Below are positions 34,643-38,310 of a DNA stretch of 38,310 nucleotides, piece by piece (the first letter of the stretch is position 1; each line of letters starts with the position of its first letter). The translations under genes were made by a program, and so were the position numbers. Source of the DNA: Mesorhizobium sp. (GTDB lineage Bacteria > Pseudomonadota > Alphaproteobacteria > Rhizobiales > Rhizobiaceae). The stretch is taken from NCBI GenBank assembly GCA_004020365.1, contig SAQR01000058.1:1-38310 (forward strand). The letters run 5' to 3'. A model generated the notes under the pieces. That model saw nothing but the letters and a program-made list of their open reading frames with translations. It made no database searches and was not told the DNA's origin.

Positions 34643-35038
34643 CGTTTTTTCATGCGGACCGATCGAGCCGAAATCGCTTTCCGGCCCATCATCCGCTTTG
34701 GGACGGGAGATCGTCAAAACTCGCTGTGCGCAGCGGCATCTCGATATTGCAATTATATTAGTGTGAGCGCATGTTTCCGTCAGCCGGCCGCAAGCCGGTC
34801 AGGCCCGGCGGCCGGCCGGTCACCCCCAACAGGCTGCCGGGCCGCCCGCAATCCCGCGCCTCTGGCGCAGAAAGCGGGCCGATCGGGTTGTGGGCTGAGA
34901 GCGTCTGGCGCTTGCCCAATAATATTAGATAAGCCTAATGCAAATCAGGTCTGGCCGATTGAGCGGGCGCGGCGGCGCACTCGGGTTGGGCGTGCTATTC
35001 ATCCGGTGGATATGTCGATCACGCAAAGGGAGAACGAG
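34643..35038. other. 396-base intergenic region with a GC-rich inverted repeat
   Basis: No gene is supported, although the frame of the next gene stays open through it because of high GC. A perfect 9-base inverted repeat, GCCGGCCGC (34783-34791)/GCGGCCGGC (34808-34816), lies in a run of CCGG-rich sequence. No T tract follows, so it is not a standard terminator. AT-rich islands at 34746-34762 and 34918-34945 (AATAATATTAG) flank it, and the second may belong to the promoter of the NTF2-like gene. Confidence 0.5.
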
Positions 35039-35494
35039 ATGAGACCGGTTAAGTCATTCGCATTTGCTGCTGTGCTGCTTCTTTCGTTTGCATTGTCTGC
35101 GGCCGCCCAGTCGGCTCGCGAGGACATCGAAGCGGCGCTGCCGAAATTCACGGACGCCTTCAACAGCGGAAACGCGGCGGCGGTGGGTCAATTGTATACC
35201 GAGGACGCTGCCTTGCTGCCGCCCGACGGCAAGCGCGTCGATGGCCGCAAGGGCGTGGAAGAATTCTGGCAGGGCGCGATCAAAGGCGGGATGAAGAATC
35301 TCACCCTGAAGGCGCTGGAAGTGGAAGAGAGCGCGAACCTCGCCTACGAAGTTGGCGCATTTACGCTCGATGTGCCGAGCAAAGACGGCGCCCTCTCCAC
35401 CGTTGCGGGCAAGTACATCGTCGTCTGGAAAAAGGGCGACGACGGGACATGGCGCCTGCATCGGGACATCTGGAATTTAGGTGCGGCCCAATAG
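35039..35494 (+). CDS. Secreted NTF2-like (SgcJ/DUF4440 type) protein
   Basis: 151-residue protein with signal peptide MRPVKSFAFAAVLLLSFALS ending near AAAQ at residue 24. The mature part is a SnoaL/DUF4440-type NTF2-like domain: ALPKFTDAFNSGNAAAVGQL, then YTEDAALLPPDG, then GVEEFWQGAIKGG, ending WRLHRDIWNLG. Such domains bind small molecules or act as simple enzymes; the role here is unknown. The start is ATG at 35039 with AAAGGGAG upstream; the open frame before it is non-coding GC-rich sequence. A hairpin terminator lies at 35642-35679. Confidence 0.87.
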   Translation: MRPVKSFAFAAVLLLSFALSAAAQSAREDIEAALPKFTDAFNSGNAAAVGQLYTEDAALLPPDGKRVDGRKGVEEFWQGAIKGGMKNLTLKALEVEESANLAYEVGAFTLDVPSKDGALSTVAGKYIVVWKKGDDGTWRLHRDIWNLGAAQ

Positions 35495-35641
35495 GGATTG
35501 AAATCCAGGCCTCATTGACCGGCTTGGCGAAAGCTGCGGCGGGTTATTTGCGTTGGAACAAAGGCTTAGGTAGAAAGTTCGGCTTCCGCAGCATTATTTC
35601 CTGTGCAGACATGCTGCGAGATCGGCTCGTCGCTCCGATCA

Positions 35642-35679
35642 GCCCGCGTCCTCTTCCCCACCACGGGGCGCGGGCTTTT
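35642..35679 (+). terminator. Factor-independent terminator downstream of the NTF2-like gene
   Basis: GCCCGCG (35642-35648) pairs with CGCGGGC (35669-35675), followed directly by TTTT. A second stem, CCCC/GGGG, lies inside the loop. It is placed 147 bases after the NTF2-like stop and about 70 bases before the end of the convergent DUF3606 gene. Confidence 0.7.
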
Positions 35680-35748
35680 CTGCCTATAGTACGGAAATAG
35701 CCAATGACCAGCCGGCGATCGGCGGCCCCAGGTCTGAGCGTTTGGTCA

Positions 35749-35937
35749 TCATTGTGCCGGCAATGCCTTCGCGGCAGCGGTCAGGGTTGCCCGATCGTTG
35801 CCGTGCTTGCGGATCAGTTCGCGCACCTGCTCCGGCGTGATGTTGTTCTGCAGAGCGAAGAAGTTCACTTCATAGTTGTCGCTCGCCGATATCTTGTTGC
35901 GGTCGCGAAAGTCGCGTTTGCTTTGGTCGTCTGCCAT
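35749..35937 (-). CDS. DUF3606 small protein, third copy
   Basis: 62-residue protein MADDQSKRDFRDRNKISASD followed by the family core NYEVNFFALQNNITPEQVRE and LIRKHGNDRATLTAAAKAL. It is a paralogue of the two DUF3606 proteins encoded about 5 kb away, but more diverged from them than they are from each other in the ELIRKHG region. The start is ATG at 35937 with AAAGGA upstream. It is divergent from the LigD-like ligase gene (70-base gap). Weak EcfG-like elements lie at 35982-36007. Function unknown. Confidence 0.85.
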   Translation of the reverse strand: MADDQSKRDFRDRNKISASDNYEVNFFALQNNITPEQVRELIRKHGNDRATLTAAAKALPAQ

Positions 35938-35981
35938 ATCGCACGTCCTTTAGAATTTTCTAATATTGACTATGGCTAATA

Positions 35982-36007
35982 TACGCCTGTGACCTAGACT
36001 GGGTTCC
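35982..36007 (-). promoter_or_regulatory. Possible EcfG-type promoter of the third DUF3606 gene
   Basis: On the minus strand GGAAC (36007-36003) is followed after 17 bases by CGTA (35985-35982), one mismatch from the EcfG -10 consensus CGTT. Its place 45 bases before the start and the clear EcfG promoter of the paralogous pair support it, but the mismatch leaves doubt. Confidence 0.4.
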
Positions 36008-36904
36008 ATGCGCAGGCGGGCAGAGGCCGGCACCGGCCGGCTAGAGTTCATTCCCCCGATGGAGCCCAGGCTGGTGGCCATGCCGCCCGAGGGTGACGAC
36101 TGGATTCACGAGATCAAACTGGATGGCTACCGCGCCCAGATCATTATCAACGGGCCCGAGGATATCCGCGTCTATACCGAAACCGGCAAGGACTGGACGC
36201 GTCGATATCTGGGTATCATGGAAGCCGCGGGTGAGCTTGAGGTCGAGAACGCCATCATCGACGGCGAGGCGGTCGTCACCGACAAGGCCGGCATGCCCGA
36301 CTTCAACGCGCTCCAGAACGCCGTACACAACAATCCCTACGGCATGTACCTGTGCGCATTCGACATTCTGCATCTGAACGGCGATGATCTGCGCGACATC
36401 GGCTGCAAGGCGCGCCGCGAAATTCTCAGCGGTATCATCAAGCCGCACAGCCGGATTCGGTTCAGCGAGGCGATGCCTGGTGACGCGCAGTCGCTCTTCC
36501 ACCTAGTCGAGGAGGTCGAGCTTGAGGGCATTGTCTCGAAGCGCGCCGACAGCAAATATCGCAGCGGCCTGACCTCGGACTGGCTGAAGACCAAGAGCTT
36601 CACGGTCGATGAATTCGAACTGTTGGGCGTCGAGCGCCAGCCCGGCGACGCAGCCTTCGCCCTTTTGGCACAGCCCGGCAGCGGGAAATATGTCGGTTCC
36701 GCCCTGATCAGCCTGAGCCGCGACATGAAGGAGCGGCTGTTGAAGCGGGTTCGGGAGCACGCCGGGCCGCCGCCAGAGGCCATGAAGAAACGACCGGGGA
36801 CACAATGGCTCAGGCCCGGAGTGAAGCTGCGCATCAGGCATCTTCGCGGCGACCACAGCCAGATGCGCAACGCGTCGCTGCTGGGTTTCGCTGACGAGGA
36901 ATAG
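36008..36904 (+). CDS. Stand-alone ATP-dependent DNA ligase (LigD ligase-domain type)
   Basis: 298-residue ligase of the bacterial NHEJ LigD type, ligase module only. The adenylated lysine is Lys37 in EIKLDGYRA (motif I). Motif III is DGEAV (85-89), IV EGIVSK (173-178) and V WLKTK (192-196). An OB-fold with EFELLGVERQPGD and GKYVGSAL follows and ends with a partial motif VI-like region. The polymerase and phosphoesterase modules of full LigD are missing, and no ku gene is in the window. The start is ATG at 36008, divergent from a DUF3606 gene. It could support stress-time break repair or plasmid-type NHEJ. Confidence 0.9.
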   Translation: MRRRAEAGTGRLEFIPPMEPRLVAMPPEGDDWIHEIKLDGYRAQIIINGPEDIRVYTETGKDWTRRYLGIMEAAGELEVENAIIDGEAVVTDKAGMPDFNALQNAVHNNPYGMYLCAFDILHLNGDDLRDIGCKARREILSGIIKPHSRIRFSEAMPGDAQSLFHLVEEVELEGIVSKRADSKYRSGLTSDWLKTKSFTVDEFELLGVERQPGDAAFALLAQPGSGKYVGSALISLSRDMKERLLKRVREHAGPPPEAMKKRPGTQWLRPGVKLRIRHLRGDHSQMRNASLLGFADEE

Positions 36905-37184
36905 CGTCGTCTGGCATCGGCTTAGACGCTCGACCGTCTCGACGATAGCCTTTGGCACGCGGCATTACCGAGGGGATGAAGAGCCAGCGACACAGGGGTC
37001 AAGCCGGGGATGATCGGCCGTGTGATGCACCTGCACGGCAAGGAGACCTGCCGCGATCCGTATCATGCGACGATTGAGCCGCTACGGATATGCCCGGCTG
37101 GGCGGCAACTAGGCCGCGAATTGGCCGCAATGCCTCGGTTGAACTATCTGCTGTGGCTCATGCTATCCCTGAGGTGCGTGAAGT

Positions 37185-37898
37185 ATGAAGTGTCTGTTGT
37201 CTCTGGGCATTGTGCTCTTTTCGGTACCTTTATCGGCATCGGAGATCATCCTGGAGCAGGTCACATTGCGCCGAGGGATGGAAGGCGACACCAGGCAGTC
37301 CGGAGCCTTGGATGATCCGAAAACCTACAGCAAAAACAAGGTGTACCGGGAGGAAAAGGAGCTCGCAGCGCAAGCTGGCGTCGAGATAGACCAATTCCTG
37401 GATGATTACTATGCAATAGGATTTAGGAAAGAATCTGGAGCCAACAGAGCAGTACACTACATGCTATTCTACAATTCAATCTCGGCACCGCAGTGCAAGA
37501 GGGAGTATTTAATACAGCGGGTAAGGCATACAAAAATATACTACAGGAATAGAAATATTGCGGATAAAACAGTCGAGTATCTTGTCGAGGTTTTCAAGCT
37601 GAACAGCTACGGGCACACCAAACGCGCCGACGGTCACGTTCAGCTTCATTTTCTGGGGGACGTCCAATCGCGAAAGACTGTCGTCGACATTGAGGTCGGT
37701 TGCGGCGAGGTGCGCAACGTGGCCGATGAATTGGCTTGGCCTTTCGAGCAGAAAATCCTGTTTAAAGAGTTGCAGGATTATTCCAACAAACCCGGCCTCT
37801 ACGACAAGGTCAGCTTCGAGTTCTCCAGGTCTTACAGCTTTGCTTCGGAATTCGACCGGAATGGACACAAGGTAACGTTGCCGGATTTTCTCCAGTAG
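37185..37898 (+). CDS. Orphan secreted protein of unknown function
   Basis: 237-residue protein, not recognised. The signal peptide MKCLLSLGIVLFSVPLSA is followed by a mature domain rich in charged and aromatic residues: YYAIGFRKESGANRAVHYML, QCKREYLIQRVRHTKIYYRN and VVDIEVGCGEV. Two mature cysteines could pair. The coding DNA is distinctly AT-richer than that of its neighbours (AAAAATATACTAC-type stretches around 37500-37570) and uses codons such as ATA, TTA and AGA that are rare elsewhere in the window, suggesting acquisition by transfer. The start is ATG at 37185 with GAGG upstream. No partner gene is visible. Confidence 0.75.
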   Translation: MKCLLSLGIVLFSVPLSASEIILEQVTLRRGMEGDTRQSGALDDPKTYSKNKVYREEKELAAQAGVEIDQFLDDYYAIGFRKESGANRAVHYMLFYNSISAPQCKREYLIQRVRHTKIYYRNRNIADKTVEYLVEVFKLNSYGHTKRADGHVQLHFLGDVQSRKTVVDIEVGCGEVRNVADELAWPFEQKILFKELQDYSNKPGLYDKVSFEFSRSYSFASEFDRNGHKVTLPDFLQ

Positions 37899-38116
37899 CC
37901 TTCCTCGAAGCGACCTTGCTGCCTTCCCGGCTGAAGCAGCTGATCTGAGCCGTGCCCGACTTTCCTTTCAGCCGCCGCCGGGTCGAAGGTTTTTTACGGT
38001 GACAGTGCACCTTGTCTTCTTCTGTTCTCGCATTCCACCCGTTGCCCGCTGCCTCGGTGGCGGGGCCTTTTGATGGGCACACCGGAACCAGAGCTTGGCG
38101 ATCCGGTTAACTGGAT

Positions 38117-38310
38117 ATGCCAAACAAAATCAAAGACCCGCCACCGAAGCCCGCCCCGAAGAAGACACCTGTCCGTCGTCCCGACCAGGAAGCATCGCCG
38201 GAGCCTGAACATGTGGACCCGCCGCCACGAGACGTGCGCGAGGCTCCGGCACCAAATGATCGTGCCCACTGGCGTGGTGTAGCTGACGGCATTGGACGCC
38301 GTGCTCTCCG
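38117..38310 (+). CDS. Proline-rich ORF, partial at window edge
   Basis: An open frame starts at ATG 38117 and runs off the window after 64 codons. It begins MPNKIKDPPPKPAPKKTPVR and contains DPPPRDVREAPAPND, an acidic/Pro-rich low-complexity stretch, possibly the unstructured head of a small protein. There is no strong ribosome site. It may be a real rhizobial hypothetical protein or chance in GC-rich DNA. Confidence 0.35.
   Translation, partial: MPNKIKDPPPKPAPKKTPVRRPDQEASPEPEHVDPPPRDVREAPAPNDRAHWRGVADGIGRRAL

Noticed and set aside
34652-35038. N-terminal extension of the NTF2-like gene in the same open frame
   Set aside because: The extension is low-complexity GC-rich sequence without similarity; a signal peptide and ribosome site mark the ATG at 35039.
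37994-38269. 91-codon minus-strand frame at the window end
   Set aside because: Trp/Arg/Cys-rich with no ribosome site; looks like the antisense of the Pro-rich plus-strand frame.

Overview
The window looks like chromosomal DNA of a high-GC alphaproteobacterium of the Rhizobiales, most likely Mesorhizobium or a close Phyllobacteriaceae relative. This rests on the gene families present (DUF3606, DUF982, DUF2244, DUF2214, Atu4866-like, an IclR/TctCBA operon, a GWP-type NUDIX protein), on GGAAC-N16/17-CGTT promoters typical of the alphaproteobacterial general stress sigma factor EcfG, and on high GC. No rRNA, tRNA, CRISPR array or insertion sequence was seen.

Layout. (1) 1-5871 is a housekeeping mix: an amidase cut by the window edge and a ribokinase in one operon, an AraC-HTH/O6-alkylguanine methyltransferase fusion, a DUF2244 membrane protein divergent from endonuclease III, a frameshifted DUF2214 membrane protein, and a GNAT acetyltransferase. 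(2) 5915-12130 is a catabolic unit. A divergent IclR regulator faces tctC-tctB-tctA, a family III CoA-transferase and a citrate-synthase-fold citryl-CoA lyase. Together they suggest uptake of a tricarboxylate, its activation to a CoA thioester and cleavage to acetyl-CoA plus an oxoacid. Three GACAGAA sites lie in the regulator/transporter gap. (3) 12076-13044 holds a NUDIX protein and a small secreted Gln-rich protein. (4) 13384-17900 is a type I secretion operon: a CAP-domain protein without a signal peptide, then an ABC exporter and a membrane-fusion protein. (5) 18305-26620 is a complete kdp potassium operon (kdpF-A-B-C-D-E) with two extra small membrane ORFs: 26 residues before kdpF and 74 residues between kdpA and kdpB. 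(6) 26864-30187 is a three-gene envelope cassette: a GtrB-like glycosyltransferase, a methyltransferase and a large polytopic membrane protein. (7) 30310-36904 is an accessory stress region: three DUF3606 genes, a DUF982 gene, a small unknown gene, a NYN/LOTUS protein, an Atu4866-like secreted protein, a broken SDR gene next to a LysR regulator, a secreted NTF2-like protein and a stand-alone LigD-type DNA ligase. Two of these transcription units have clear EcfG promoters. (8) 36905-38310 holds an AT-richer orphan secreted protein and the start of a proline-rich ORF at the edge.

The least explained parts are the CoA-transferase/citryl-CoA lyase pathway, the type I-exported CAP protein, the two kdp micro-ORFs, and the EcfG-controlled small genes with nearby repeated TCGGAC sites. 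Two genes carry frameshifts (DUF2214 and SDR); these could be real decay or sequencing errors.
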